64,000 nt of DNA from NCBI RefSeq assembly GCF_021391495.1, contig NZ_CP090063.1, positions 682,001 to 746,000 of the forward strand, read 5' to 3'. Numbering within the stretch: the stretch's first letter is position 1; every line of letters begins with the position of its first letter. The stretch is from Amycolatopsis acidiphila (lineage in GTDB: Bacteria > Actinomycetota > Actinomycetes > Mycobacteriales > Pseudonocardiaceae). Positions 10,204 through 19,036 of this stretch are shown one piece after another. The position numbers were made by a program, and so were the translations under genes. A model generated the notes under the pieces. The model saw only the letters and a program-made list of their open reading frames with translations, had not been told where the DNA came from and ran no database searches.

Positions 10204-10220
10204 TACCCTGGTACACCGTG
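10204..10220 (+). promoter_or_regulatory. -10-like element placing transcription start at the tsaB GTG
   Basis: TACCCT (10204-10209) fits the actinobacterial TAnnnT hexamer and ends 8 bases before the tsaB GTG. No Shine-Dalgarno sequence lies at a usual distance, so the mRNA may be leaderless. No convincing -35 hexamer is present. Confidence 0.4.
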
Positions 10221-10865
10221 CTGGTACTCGCCATCGACACTTCTACGCCTGCGGTCACCGCGGGGCTGGCGACGCTGGCGGGTGCCGACGTCACGGTGCT
10301 CGCCGAGCGTGTCACCGTCAGTCCTCGCGCGCACGGGGAGTTGATCACCCCGCACGTGCTCGACGCCGCGAAGGAAGCGGGCGTGACGTTGCGCGAGGTG
10401 GGCGCAATCGTTTGCGGCGTTGGCCCCGGACCGTTCACCGGGCTTCGCGCCGGGATGGCCACCGCCGCGGCGCTTGGGCACGGGCTCGGCATCGACGCGT
10501 ACCCGGTGTGCAGCCTCGACGCGATCGCGGCAGCCACCGACGCCACCGAACCGTTCCTCGTCGTCACCGATGCCCGGCGCCGCGAGGTCTACTGGGCCTC
10601 CTATGACGCGAAGGGCGCGCGGACCGACGGCCCGCACGTGCAGCCGCCGGAGTCGCTCGGCTTGTCCGTCGCCGCCGGGGATGGGGCTCGTCTGTACGCC
10701 GAGAAGCTCGGCGTCCGCGTGCTCGAGCCGCACTACCCGACCGTCGCCGGCCTGGTCACCGCCGCCCGTGGCGCCTTTGACGCCGAGCCGGCGGCGTTGA
10801 CGCCGTTGTATCTGCGTCGGCCCGACGCTGTGGAGCCCGCGGCTCGGAAGCGGGTGACGGCGTGA
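10218..10865 (+). CDS. tsaB: tRNA t6A biosynthesis protein TsaB
   Basis: TsaB is the ASKHA-fold partner of TsaD and TsaE in threonylcarbamoyl transfer to tRNA A37. The 215-residue protein begins LVLAIDTSTPAVTAGL, the ATPase-fold N-terminus typical of the family, and has GVGPGPFTGLRAG and VVTDARRREVYWA. The GTG at 10218 was chosen because homology starts there, although the frame runs hundreds of bases upstream through repeat sequence. Its last 27 codons belong to a 182-bp tandem duplication shared with the start of rimI. The stop overlaps a GTG (GTGA) that begins a chimeric ORF rather than rimI itself. Confidence 0.93.
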   Translation: MLVLAIDTSTPAVTAGLATLAGADVTVLAERVTVSPRAHGELITPHVLDAAKEAGVTLREVGAIVCGVGPGPFTGLRAGMATAAALGHGLGIDAYPVCSLDAIAAATDATEPFLVVTDARRREVYWASYDAKGARTDGPHVQPPESLGLSVAAGDGARLYAEKLGVRVLEPHYPTVAGLVTAARGAFDAEPAALTPLYLRRPDAVEPAARKRVTA

Positions 10866-11148
10866 AGCTTGCCCTGCTTGGCCCTGAGGACATTGCGCGC
10901 CGCGTGGAGATCGAGAGGCAGCTCTTCGCGGGTGACGACCGGTGGGGCGCCCGCGTGTTCCAAGTCGAGCCGGCCGCGTTGACGCCGTGGTATCTGCGTC
11001 GGCCTGACGCCGCGGGGCCGACTGTCCGGAAGCGGGTGACGGTGTGAAGCTCGCACCGCTTCGTCGTAAGGACATCCCGCGCTGCGTGGAGATCGAGAGG
11101 CAGCTCTTCGCGGGTGACGACCCGTGGAGCGCCCGCGCGTTTCAATCC
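10785..11148 (+). repeat. 182-bp tandem duplication spanning the tsaB/rimI junction
   Basis: Two direct copies (10785-10966 and 10967-11148) each contain the last tsaB codons, the GTGA overlap and the first ~35 codons of rimI. By hand count they differ at about 28 of 182 positions (~85% identity) with no gap. The longest identical stretch is about 39 bases, centred on the rimI residues [11 protein letters not shown]. Confidence 0.92.
10862..11047 (+). pseudogene. Chimeric 61-codon ORF: RimI N-terminus joined to TsaB C-terminus
   Basis: This ORF arises from the 182-bp duplication. Residues 1-34 match the start of RimI (KLALLGPEDIARRVEIERQL against [20 protein letters not shown]) and residues 35-61 match the end of TsaB (EPAALTPWYLRRPDA). 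Because 182 is not a multiple of three, the RimI frame runs into the TsaB frame and ends at the duplicated tsaB stop. It keeps the GTGA couplings at both ends, so it may be translated between tsaB and rimI. It lacks the acetyl-CoA site, so no catalytic activity is expected. Confidence 0.8.
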
Positions 11149-11514
11149 GAGCTCGACGCCGGTGGCTACTACATCGGCGTGTACACCGACGAGGACGAGC
11201 TGGTCGGCTATGCCGGCCTCGCGACCGTCGGACGGCCCGGCGACTTCGAGTCCAGCGTGCACACCATCGGCGTCGACGAGGACTACCAGGGGCAGGGCAT
11301 CGGCACCGCGCTGCTGCGCGCCCTGCTGGCTCGCGCCGACGAGCTGCACGCGCCCGTCTTCCTCGAGGTCCGCACCGACAACGAGCGCGCCCTCGAGCTG
11401 TACGCCCGGCACGGTTTCACCCGGATCGGGGTCCGCAAGCGCTACTACCAACCCTCGGGTGCCGACGCCTACACCATGAAGCGCCCCGCCCGCTCCGAAC
11501 AGGAGGTCGGCTGA
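11044..11514 (+). CDS. rimI: Ribosomal protein S18-alanine N-acetyltransferase RimI
   Basis: This is a 156-residue GNAT acetyltransferase that modifies protein N-termini, classically ribosomal S18. The acetyl-CoA loop is [12 protein letters not shown], followed by [20 protein letters not shown], both family signatures. The GTG start at 11044 overlaps the stop of the preceding chimeric ORF, preserving the GTGA arrangement. The TGA overlaps the tsaD ATG. The tsaB-rimI-tsaD order is common in actinobacteria. Its first 35 codons are the downstream copy of the local duplication, and this copy is the one joined to an intact catalytic domain. Confidence 0.92.
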   Translation: MKLAPLRRKDIPRCVEIERQLFAGDDPWSARAFQSELDAGGYYIGVYTDEDELVGYAGLATVGRPGDFESSVHTIGVDEDYQGQGIGTALLRALLARADELHAPVFLEVRTDNERALELYARHGFTRIGVRKRYYQPSGADAYTMKRPARSEQEVG

Positions 11515-12560
11515 TGTCACGGATCATCATGGGCATCGAGAGTTCCTGCGACGAGACGGGCGTCGGCCTGGTCCGGCTGCACGACGACGGCGCCGTGGAG
11601 CTGCTCGCCGACGAGGTCGCCTCCAGCGTCGAGCAGCACGCGCGCTTCGGCGGCGTGGTGCCCGAGGTCGCGAGCCGTGCACACCTGGAAGCCATGGTGC
11701 CGACGGCGAACCGCGCCTTCGAGAAGGCCGACCTCAAGCTGTCCGATGTGGACGCCATCGCCGTCACCGCCGGGCCCGGCCTCGCGGGCGCGCTGCTCGT
11801 CGGGGTCTCCGCGGCCAAGGCCTATGCCGCCTCGCTCGGGGTGCCGCTGTACGGGGTGAACCACCTGGCCGGCCACATCGCCGTCGACACGCTGCAGCAC
11901 GGACCGCTGCCGAAGCCGTGCCTGGCCCTGCTCGTCTCCGGTGGCCACACGCAGCTGCTGCGGGTCGACGACGTCGCCACGAGCATCACTGAACTCGGGT
12001 CTACTGTGGACGACGCGGCCGGTGAGGCCTACGACAAGGTCGCACGCGTGCTCGGCCTGCCCTATCCGGGCGGCCCGCCGATCGACAAGGCCGCGAAGCT
12101 CGGCAACCCGTCGGCCATCGCCTTCCCGCGCGGCATGACCGGCCCCCGCGACGCGAAGTTCGACTTCTCCTTCTCCGGCCTGAAGACGGCCGTGGCGCGC
12201 TGGGTCGAAGGTGCCGAACGTCGCGGCGAGGAGATCCCGGTGAACGACGTCGCGGCCTCGTTCCAGGAGGCCGTGGCCGACGTGCTGACCGCGAAGGCGG
12301 TGCGCGCGGCCAAGGAGTACGGCATCGGCACCCTGGTCATCTCCGGTGGGGTCGCGGCCAACTCGCGGCTTTCGGAGCTGGCGCGCGAGCGCTGCGAAGC
12401 CGCCGGTATCGAACTGCGGGTGCCGCGGCCCAGGCTGTGCACCGACAACGGCGCGATGATCGCCGCGCTCGGGGCGCATGTAGTGGCGGCCGGTGCCCGT
12501 GAGTCCTCTTTGGACATCTCCGCGAACCCGGCCCTGCCGGTGCACGTCGTCTCGGTTTGA
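11514..12560 (+). CDS. tsaD: tRNA t6A threonylcarbamoyltransferase TsaD
   Basis: TsaD transfers the threonylcarbamoyl group to adenosine 37 of ANN-decoding tRNAs, together with TsaB and TsaE. The 348-residue protein starts [17 protein letters not shown], has the metal-binding histidines in the [10 protein letters not shown] and NHLAGH segments, SGGHTQLL, and the C-terminal [12 protein letters not shown]. Length is normal. The ATG overlaps the rimI stop and the gene ends the cluster. A convergent exported amidase follows after a short gap holding two DnaA-box-like sites. Confidence 0.96.
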   Translation: MSRIIMGIESSCDETGVGLVRLHDDGAVELLADEVASSVEQHARFGGVVPEVASRAHLEAMVPTANRAFEKADLKLSDVDAIAVTAGPGLAGALLVGVSAAKAYAASLGVPLYGVNHLAGHIAVDTLQHGPLPKPCLALLVSGGHTQLLRVDDVATSITELGSTVDDAAGEAYDKVARVLGLPYPGGPPIDKAAKLGNPSAIAFPRGMTGPRDAKFDFSFSGLKTAVARWVEGAERRGEEIPVNDVAASFQEAVADVLTAKAVRAAKEYGIGTLVISGGVAANSRLSELARERCEAAGIELRVPRPRLCTDNGAMIAALGAHVVAAGARESSLDISANPALPVHVVSV

Positions 12561-12622
12561 CCTCTTCACGCATCCCAGTTCACACGCGGGCGGTCCGGAA
12601 CTGAATCCCGAAACCGCCCGGC

Positions 12623-12649
12623 TGTGGACAACCGGGGTGCTGTGGACAA
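12623..12649 (-). promoter_or_regulatory. Two perfect TTGTCCACA DnaA-box matches
   Basis: TGTGGACAA occurs at 12623-12631 and again at 12641-12649, reading TTGTCCACA on the minus strand, 18 bases apart. TTGTCCACA is the DnaA box of high-GC actinobacteria as I recall it. They lie between the convergent ends of tsaD and the amidase gene. No other origin feature is present, so a DnaA-titration or regulatory role is only inferred. Confidence 0.5.
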
Positions 12650-12653
12650 CTCG

Positions 12654-14570
12654 TCAGGGCCGGCCGACCACCACGTCGTCCGCCTTCACGTAGGCGACGC
12701 GGTGCCCGAACTGGATCTGGACGTACTCCGTCTTCCCGCGCACCACGACGTGGGTCGACGGGTCGAACGTCGTCGCCCAGTAGTACTCGCCCGGCAGCAC
12801 CGGCCCGGCCACGTACTTCTGGCCCGCGGCGAACGTGTATTGCAGCGGCGTGAGGTCCTGCGGCGGGATGTTCGCCGGGTACGCCTCCGCTTCGGGATAC
12901 GCCCGGCCGTAGACCGGAACCGTGGCCAGGCCCGGCTTCGGCGTGACGACCTGGCCGAGCGCGGGCACCGCGGCCGAGCTGCGGAACCAGCCCTTCTGGC
13001 CCAGGTACCAGATCGCCGTCCAGTCCCCGCGGACCTCGGCCACCGCGTACTGCTGCCCGGTCGAGGCGCGGCTGCCCACGTCGGAAACGCCCATCGTCGA
13101 CGGCGAGCCGTCCGGGTGCAGGCCCAGGTCCTGCAGCAGCGGCGCGTCGTCGCGCGGTTCGGTGTGCAGGATGACGGCGGACGACCCACGCAGCGTGCAG
13201 GCGGCGCCGGCGGTGTCGCAGTCGGTGAAGCCCGGCCGGTTGGTGGCGAAGTCCGGCTTGATCATGACCAGCCCGGTGTTCTGCCGTGCCCAGCTGCGCA
13301 GCGGCGCGCCGAGCAGGTCGAAGTAGTGGCCCCAGTCCCAGTACGGGCCCGGGTCCCAGTGCATGCCCGCCACCGTCGAGGGGATCGTGCCCGGCACGTT
13401 GTCGTGCCCGATGATGTGCCGGCGGTCCAGCGGAATGCCGTACCTGTCGGCCAGGTAACGCACCAGCTTCGCCGAGGTGCGGTACATCGCCTCGGTGTAC
13501 CAGGTGCCCTGCGCCCCGAAGCCCTCGTGCTCGACGCCGATGGACTTCGCGTTGACGTACCAGTTCCCGGCGTGCCAGCCGACGTCCTTGGTCTGGATGT
13601 GCTGGGCGATGTGCCCGTCGCTCGAGCGCAGCGTGTAGTGCCAGCCGAGGTACGTCGGGTCCTGCACCAGGGCCAGCGCCGCGTCGTAGCTGCACTCGGT
13701 GTCGTGGATGACGATGTGCGTGACCTGCTGGCTCTGCGGGCGCTCGGCCTTGTCGTAGTTGCCGTAGTCGCCGGCGCCGTCACCGGTCTGCTGGTACGGC
13801 GCGGGAATCCACTCGGCGGACACGTCCGGCGGCGCTTCGACGTCGCCGCGTGCGGCGGCAGGCAGGCCGAGGGACCGCAGCTGACCCCGCGCGGGCGAGA
13901 CCTGCTGGGCGTCCAGGCGCACGGACTGGCCGTCGTCGGTGACGCGGCCGGCGCCGCCGGTGATCGTGCCGAAGACCTCGTCGGCGAAGAACGCGGCGGC
14001 GGTGGAGTCCGTCGCTCCGCTGTAGCGGGCGACCGCGCCGTACCAGTCGGCCGGGTTGTCGCTGGTGATGCCGAGCTCTCGTTGGTACTGAGCCAGAACC
14101 GCCGCACCACCGCGGATGTTCTGGGTGGGGTCCGTGCGCAGCGCGGCCGGGTTCGCGCCGGTCAGTTCGGCGGCGAGGTCGACGGTCTGCAGGGTGGGCG
14201 CCGGGGCGGCCTGCTGCGGCTCGGCGGGGTGCAGCGTGGCGCGGGCGAGGTCGCCGCGCGGGTCCTCGGAACCCTTGTCGTGGTGACTGCCGCCGGCGGC
14301 GACGGCACGAAGGTCGGTGAGGTGCATGGGTCCGAACCCGGCGCCCGTGCTCGGCGTGCCCGCGTTGTAGTCCCAGCGGGACTTCAGGTACGAGACCCCG
14401 AGCAGCACCTGCTCCGGCACCCCGAACTCCGCGGCGGCGGCGGCGAAGGCGCGCTGCCGCGCCTGGTCGGCGGCGACGCTCGCGCCCGCGATGCCGGGAA
14501 CGGTGACGGCGAGCCCGGCCGTGCCGGCTGCGGCGACGCGCAGAGCGGTGCGGCGAGTGAACGGATCCAT
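12654..14570 (-). CDS. Exported N-acetylmuramoyl-L-alanine amidase (PGRP-type) with N-terminal lysozyme-like region
   Basis: This 638-residue cell-wall hydrolase starts with a Tat-type signal (FTRRTALRVAAAG). Next comes a region resembling a transglycosylase fold (FGVPEQVLLGVSYLKSRWDY, GFGPMHL). The central amidase domain has zinc-site residues in HIVIHDTECS, WHYTL, GVEHEG and RHIIGHDNVPG. The C-terminus looks like SH3-type repeats (WTAIWYLGQKGWF). The ATG at 14570 was preferred over 14585 because GGAGAG lies just before it and it gives a compact signal peptide. It probably remodels peptidoglycan outside the membrane. It is single-gene, preceded by a strong hairpin and a Cys-rich micro-ORF. 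Confidence 0.88.
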   Translation of the reverse strand: MDPFTRRTALRVAAAGTAGLAVTVPGIAGASVAADQARQRAFAAAAAEFGVPEQVLLGVSYLKSRWDYNAGTPSTGAGFGPMHLTDLRAVAAGGSHHDKGSEDPRGDLARATLHPAEPQQAAPAPTLQTVDLAAELTGANPAALRTDPTQNIRGGAAVLAQYQRELGITSDNPADWYGAVARYSGATDSTAAAFFADEVFGTITGGAGRVTDDGQSVRLDAQQVSPARGQLRSLGLPAAARGDVEAPPDVSAEWIPAPYQQTGDGAGDYGNYDKAERPQSQQVTHIVIHDTECSYDAALALVQDPTYLGWHYTLRSSDGHIAQHIQTKDVGWHAGNWYVNAKSIGVEHEGFGAQGTWYTEAMYRTSAKLVRYLADRYGIPLDRRHIIGHDNVPGTIPSTVAGMHWDPGPYWDWGHYFDLLGAPLRSWARQNTGLVMIKPDFATNRPGFTDCDTAGAACTLRGSSAVILHTEPRDDAPLLQDLGLHPDGSPSTMGVSDVGSRASTGQQYAVAEVRGDWTAIWYLGQKGWFRSSAAVPALGQVVTPKPGLATVPVYGRAYPEAEAYPANIPPQDLTPLQYTFAAGQKYVAGPVLPGEYYWATTFDPSTHVVVRGKTEYVQIQFGHRVAYVKADDVVVGRP

Positions 14571-14654
14571 GAACTCTCCTCGCATGCCGATGATGCGAGA
14601 AACCTACACACCGCCTGCGTACTCCGGGAGCGCCTTTCGTAGTTTCCGAAGATC

Positions 14655-14687
14655 GGGCCCCTGGTCCCGGCGGGGGACCAGGGGCCC
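14655..14687 (-). terminator. Strong 14-bp hairpin after the Cys-rich peptide gene
   Basis: GGGCCCCTGGTCCC pairs perfectly with GGGACCAGGGGCCC around a 5-base loop. It lies 15 bases beyond the peptide stop codon on the minus strand and about 85 bases before the amidase start. There is no T-run, which is usual in high-GC actinobacteria. Confidence 0.75.
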
Positions 14688-14701
14688 GTCGATTCAGCCG
14701 G

Positions 14702-14767
14702 TCAGCACTTGCCGCAGCAACCGCAGTTGGAGCCGGAGCACGAGCTGCAGCAGTTGCATCCACTCAT
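14702..14767 (-). CDS. 21-residue cysteine-rich peptide
   Basis: This is a micro-ORF with ATG at 14767 and TGA ending at 14702. The product has cysteines at positions 4, 6, 7, 10, 15, 17, 18 and 21; most other residues are Ser, Gly or Asn, with one Lys. The clustering (C-N-C-C, C-G-C-C) suggests metal binding, like a minimal metallothionein, or a disulfide-rich or modified peptide. A GGGATGG sequence lies 9 bases upstream of the ATG, and a strong terminator-like hairpin follows the stop, so it looks like a discrete transcription unit. No peptide-modification enzyme is nearby. I do not recognise a named family. Confidence 0.6.
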   Translation of the reverse strand: MSGCNCCSSCSGSNCGCCGKC

Positions 14768-14872
14768 GTGGAGACACCATCCCTTCGGGTTCGGCCCGGG
14801 CCGTGTCCCAAGCTAGGGAGGCGATGGAATGACGGGAAACCGCCCAATGAGTGACAGTGCCATTACGTCCTG

Positions 14873-15238
14873 TCACAGCAGCTCGGTCTCGCAGGAGAAC
14901 TGGTCGCCCAGTTCCTCGAGCACCTTCCGCAGTGCCTCACGCCCGCCCCGGCGGTGCCCGCGACCAACGGTGAACGGCACGAGCCGGCCGGAGACGCCAC
15001 GGGCGAGGTTGTACGTCCGATACACGATCCGCGCACCGGCGGGGTCGTCGCGGACCTCGAACCGACCGCACCACCACCACTGCCCGCGGGCCTCGATCCA
15101 CCCCTGCTCGAGGTCGACGTCGACGCGCAGCGGTATCGGCGTGGTGCGGAAGGGGCCGTGCTGCACGCTGAGCACGGCGTCACGGACCTGCTGCACGGGC
15201 GCGTGCACGAGCCCGGCGTGCTCGTGGAGGATCCTCAT
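14873..15238 (-). CDS. SRPBCC-type (START/polyketide cyclase-like) small protein
   Basis: This 121-residue protein of uncertain function begins with ILHEHAGLVHAPVQQVRDAV, the usual first strand and helix of SRPBCC ligand-binding folds. Further strands carry WIEARGQWWWCGRFEVRDD and ARIVYRTYNLA, and it ends in a helix (REALRKVLEELGDQF). The frame is open far upstream, but only because it is antisense to groES-groEL1. The ATG at 15238 was chosen by family length. It is divergent from groES, with about 75 bases to the groES -35. Ligand and role are unknown. Confidence 0.75.
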   Translation of the reverse strand: MRILHEHAGLVHAPVQQVRDAVLSVQHGPFRTTPIPLRVDVDLEQGWIEARGQWWWCGRFEVRDDPAGARIVYRTYNLARGVSGRLVPFTVGRGHRRGGREALRKVLEELGDQFSCETELL

Positions 15239-15313
15239 GCGCCGAGTATGGCGTGCGGACGGCAGCTCGAACCCCCACTTCAGGGCGGCGGCCCCGGCCA
15301 AAACCGACCCTCC

Positions 15314-15343
15314 TTGCGCGGCTAGCACTCGCGTGGCTAGAGT
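15314..15343 (+). promoter_or_regulatory. groES promoter
   Basis: TTGCGC (15314-15319) and TAGAGT (15338-15343), 18 bases apart, fit a housekeeping promoter. The -10 element lies inside the CIRCE operator, so repressor binding would block polymerase. Confidence 0.6.
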
Positions 15344-15348
15344 GCTAA
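15322..15348 (+). promoter_or_regulatory. CIRCE operator (HrcA site)
   Basis: CTAGCACTC, nine bases, GAGTGCTAA: both arms match the canonical CIRCE inverted repeat except one terminal base. HrcA binds this element and represses chaperonin genes until heat shock. hrcA itself is not in the window. The operator is about 105 bases before the groES start and should control groES-groEL1. Confidence 0.95.
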
Positions 15349-15454
15349 TTGCACGGCACCGCACACGCCCCGGCACCCGCGACGGCGGGGGTGGTAGGCG
15401 CCAAAACCTGTAAGTACCTGCCAACGCTTTCGACGACCCGTGGAGGTCAACCCG

Positions 15455-15748
15455 GTGAGCGTGAACATCAAACCGCTCGAGGACAAGATCGTTGTCCAGA
15501 CGAGCGAGGCCGAGGAGACGACGGCTTCCGGTCTCGTCATCCCTGACACCGCTAAGGAAAAGCCCCAGGAGGGCAAGGTTCTGGCCGTGGGCCCGGGCCG
15601 CGTGGACGACAAGGGCAACCGCATTCCCGTGGATGTCAGTGTCGGCGACGTCGTCATCTACTCCAAGTACGGCGGCACCGAGGTCAAGTACAACGGTGAG
15701 GACTACTTGATCCTGTCCGCTCGCGACGTGCTGGCCGTCGTCAACTGA
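15455..15748 (+). CDS. groES: Co-chaperonin GroES
   Basis: GroES is the 10-kDa lid of the chaperonin, forming a heptamer over GroEL to enclose folding substrates. The 97-residue protein starts [14 protein letters not shown], has the mobile loop around [17 protein letters not shown], and ends [13 protein letters not shown]. The GTG at 15455 was chosen because GGAGGT lies 6 bases upstream; an earlier in-frame GTG at 15440 overlaps that ribosome site. It is controlled by CIRCE and is followed 75 bases later by groEL1, with a hairpin between. Confidence 0.97.
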   Translation: MSVNIKPLEDKIVVQTSEAEETTASGLVIPDTAKEKPQEGKVLAVGPGRVDDKGNRIPVDVSVGDVVIYSKYGGTEVKYNGEDYLILSARDVLAVVN

Positions 15749-15766
15749 CGTCGGTACCTGCGCTTG

Positions 15767-17443
<1,677 letters not shown>

Positions 17444-17466
17444 CGCTCGCGTTCAGCGCCTGGGAG

Positions 17467-17496
17467 GGGCGGTGTCCCGGAAACGGGATACCGCCC
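17467..17496 (+). terminator. groEL1 terminator
   Basis: GGGCGGTGTCCCG pairs with CGGGATACCGCCC (one wobble) around a GAAA tetraloop, followed by TTT, 23 bases after the groEL1 stop. Confidence 0.85.
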
Positions 17497-17545
17497 TTTC
17501 CGCATTCGGTGCACAGTCGTGCACCGCAGTCCGGAATTCACGCAT

Positions 17546-17585
17546 GAAAAAAGGGGTGACGCCCCTGCGACGTCACCCCTTTTTC
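17546..17585. terminator. Bidirectional terminator between groEL1 and whiB3
   Basis: GAAAAAAGGGGTGACG pairs with CGTCACCCCTTTTTC, giving A-runs and T-runs on both sides. It serves the convergent whiB3 gene (minus) and backs up the groEL1 terminator (plus). Confidence 0.88.
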
Positions 17586-17592
17586 CTCCCCC

Positions 17593-17895
17593 TCACTGGC
17601 CGGAAAGACTCAGTTGGCGCTTGCCGGTCTTGAGGATGTTCTCCCGCTCGGCCTCGGAAAGGCCGCCCCAAATTCCGTAGGGTTCGTGCACGGCCAGTGC
17701 GTGCGCGCGGCACAAGCGCAGGACCGGGCAGGACTGGCAAATCGCTTTCGCCCGGGCCTCCCGTCGTGCCCTGGCCGGTCCGCGCTCCCCGTCGGGATGG
17801 AAGAAAGCCGCACTGTCCATCCCTCGGCAGGACCCCTCCAGCTGCCAGTCCCAGATGTCCGCATTGGGGCCTGGAAGCCTGCGCGTGTCTGCCAT
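17593..17895 (-). CDS. whiB3: WhiB-family iron-sulfur regulator, WhiB3-like
   Basis: This is a 100-residue redox-sensing transcription factor that binds a [4Fe-4S] cluster and usually works with the primary sigma factor. The cluster ligands are Cys23, Cys53, Cys56 and Cys62 (C-x29-C-x2-C-x5-C), and GIWGG is at 74-78. The N-terminus LPGPNADIWDWQL and the position opposite groEL1 match mycobacterial WhiB3 as I recall it. GGAGG precedes the ATG by 8 bases. A good minus-strand promoter lies about 75 bases upstream. In Streptomyces the related genes have other names, so the symbol rests on similarity and gene order. Confidence 0.85.
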   Translation of the reverse strand: MADTRRLPGPNADIWDWQLEGSCRGMDSAAFFHPDGERGPARARREARAKAICQSCPVLRLCRAHALAVHEPYGIWGGLSEAERENILKTGKRQLSLSGQ

Positions 17896-17970
17896 CGTGA
17901 CCGCCTCCGTTATTCGGTCGGATCCCCTCGTTGTCGCACTGCGACTACTCCATTTGGTGCAACGGCGGTA

Positions 17971-17999
17971 ACGTTAGAAGCGCGCCAATAGTTGTTCAA
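17971..17999 (-). promoter_or_regulatory. whiB3 promoter
   Basis: On the minus strand TTGAAC (17999-17994) and TAACGT (17976-17971) are separated by exactly 17 bases. Transcription would begin about 70 bases before the whiB3 ATG. Confidence 0.6.
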
Positions 18000-18120
18000 G
18001 GGAATCGTCCGGATTCATCCTTTGGATATCCCCCGCAAGCGTGAGAATCAGATGTTTCGCAGGTCGTGGGGCATAACTTCCAGGTTGCTGGGTAGTCAGA
18101 CCTCCGCAATATTGGAGCGA

Positions 18121-19026
18121 ATGGATCGTGCACGGGAGGCAGAGCCGACGATGCCGGTGGCCGCAGTGGCCCGCCGGCTCGGTGTCGCCCCCGCGACGCT
18201 CCGGACCTGGGACAGGCGCTACGGGCTCGGCCCGAGCAGGCACACCGGTGGCAAGCACCGCCGCTACGGCGCCGCCGACATCCGCCGCCTCGAGCTGATG
18301 CAACGAGCCCTGCTCAGAGGTGCCTCGACGGCCGAAGCCGCCCGCTTCGCGCTCGCAGCACCCGTCACCGACGCCCCCGCCGAAACCGCCCAGCCCGTAC
18401 GCGCCGAGCCGGACCGCTCGGTCGCGCGGCGGCTACGCGGCGCGGCGCTCGCCATGGACGCCGCCGCGACGCAGCGGCTGCTGGCCGAGGCGATCGCCGA
18501 CGCCGGCGTGCTGGCCGCCTGGGAGAACGTCATCGAGCCGGTGCTGACGGCGTTCGGCGCCGGCTGGCACGGGGCGCACTCCGGCGTGGAGGCGGAGTAC
18601 CTGCTGACCGAGTGCGTGCTCGGCGCACTGATCCGCGCGACGCCGCTGCTCGACGAGCCGCGCAACTCCCGGCCGGTGCTGCTGAGCGGGGTGCCGGACG
18701 AGCGGGTCAATCTGCCCCTCTACGCACTCGCCGCCTGCCTGGCCGAGCGGGGTATCGCCGCCCAGCTCTTCGGAACGCCGCCGCCGGCCGAGGTCCTCGC
18801 CGTCGCCGTCCGCCGCAGCGCCCCGGCCGCCGTCGTGCTGCGGGCGCAGCGGAGCACGGTCGCCGACGGCAGGCTGTTCCCGCGCGTCTCGCGTGGCCGA
18901 CAGCGCAGCCGGGTGTTCGCCTGGGGGCCGGGCTGGGTCCACACCCCGTTGCCCGAGAAGGTCGAGTTGCTGCCCGGCCTGCGCACGGCCGTCGATCGCA
19001 TCGAATATGTCCTACTGGGTCGCTAG
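18121..19026 (+). CDS. MerR-type HTH regulator with C-terminal B12-binding-like region
   Basis: This is a predicted transcription factor of about 301 residues. Near the N-terminus is a MerR winged helix (VAAVARRLGVAPATLRTWDR, then HTGGKHRRYGAADIRRLE). The C-terminal ~200 residues (ATQRLLAEAI, FGAGWHGAHSGVEAEYLLTE) recall the helical and Rossmann regions of cobalamin- or sensor-type MerR proteins, but the B12 ligand motif DxHxxG is not evident. The frame is open from 17992; ATG 18121 was chosen, with ATG 18151 after GGGAGG and 18052 as alternatives. It lies beside whiB3 and bldM, among development and stress regulators. Confidence 0.72.
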   Translation: MDRAREAEPTMPVAAVARRLGVAPATLRTWDRRYGLGPSRHTGGKHRRYGAADIRRLELMQRALLRGASTAEAARFALAAPVTDAPAETAQPVRAEPDRSVARRLRGAALAMDAAATQRLLAEAIADAGVLAAWENVIEPVLTAFGAGWHGAHSGVEAEYLLTECVLGALIRATPLLDEPRNSRPVLLSGVPDERVNLPLYALAACLAERGIAAQLFGTPPPAEVLAVAVRRSAPAAVVLRAQRSTVADGRLFPRVSRGRQRSRVFAWGPGWVHTPLPEKVELLPGLRTAVDRIEYVLLGR

Positions 19027-19036
19027 GGTTTCGGAC

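Noticed and set aside
9318..11075. Long minus-strand Pro/Ser-rich frame across the repeats and tsaB
   Set aside because: It is antisense to tsaB and to the G-rich arrays, has no homology or start signal, and its length follows from base composition.
12588..12619. GGGCGGT...ACCGCCC hairpin as tsaD terminator
   Set aside because: The stem is only 7 bp with an 18-base loop and no T-run; too weak to annotate.
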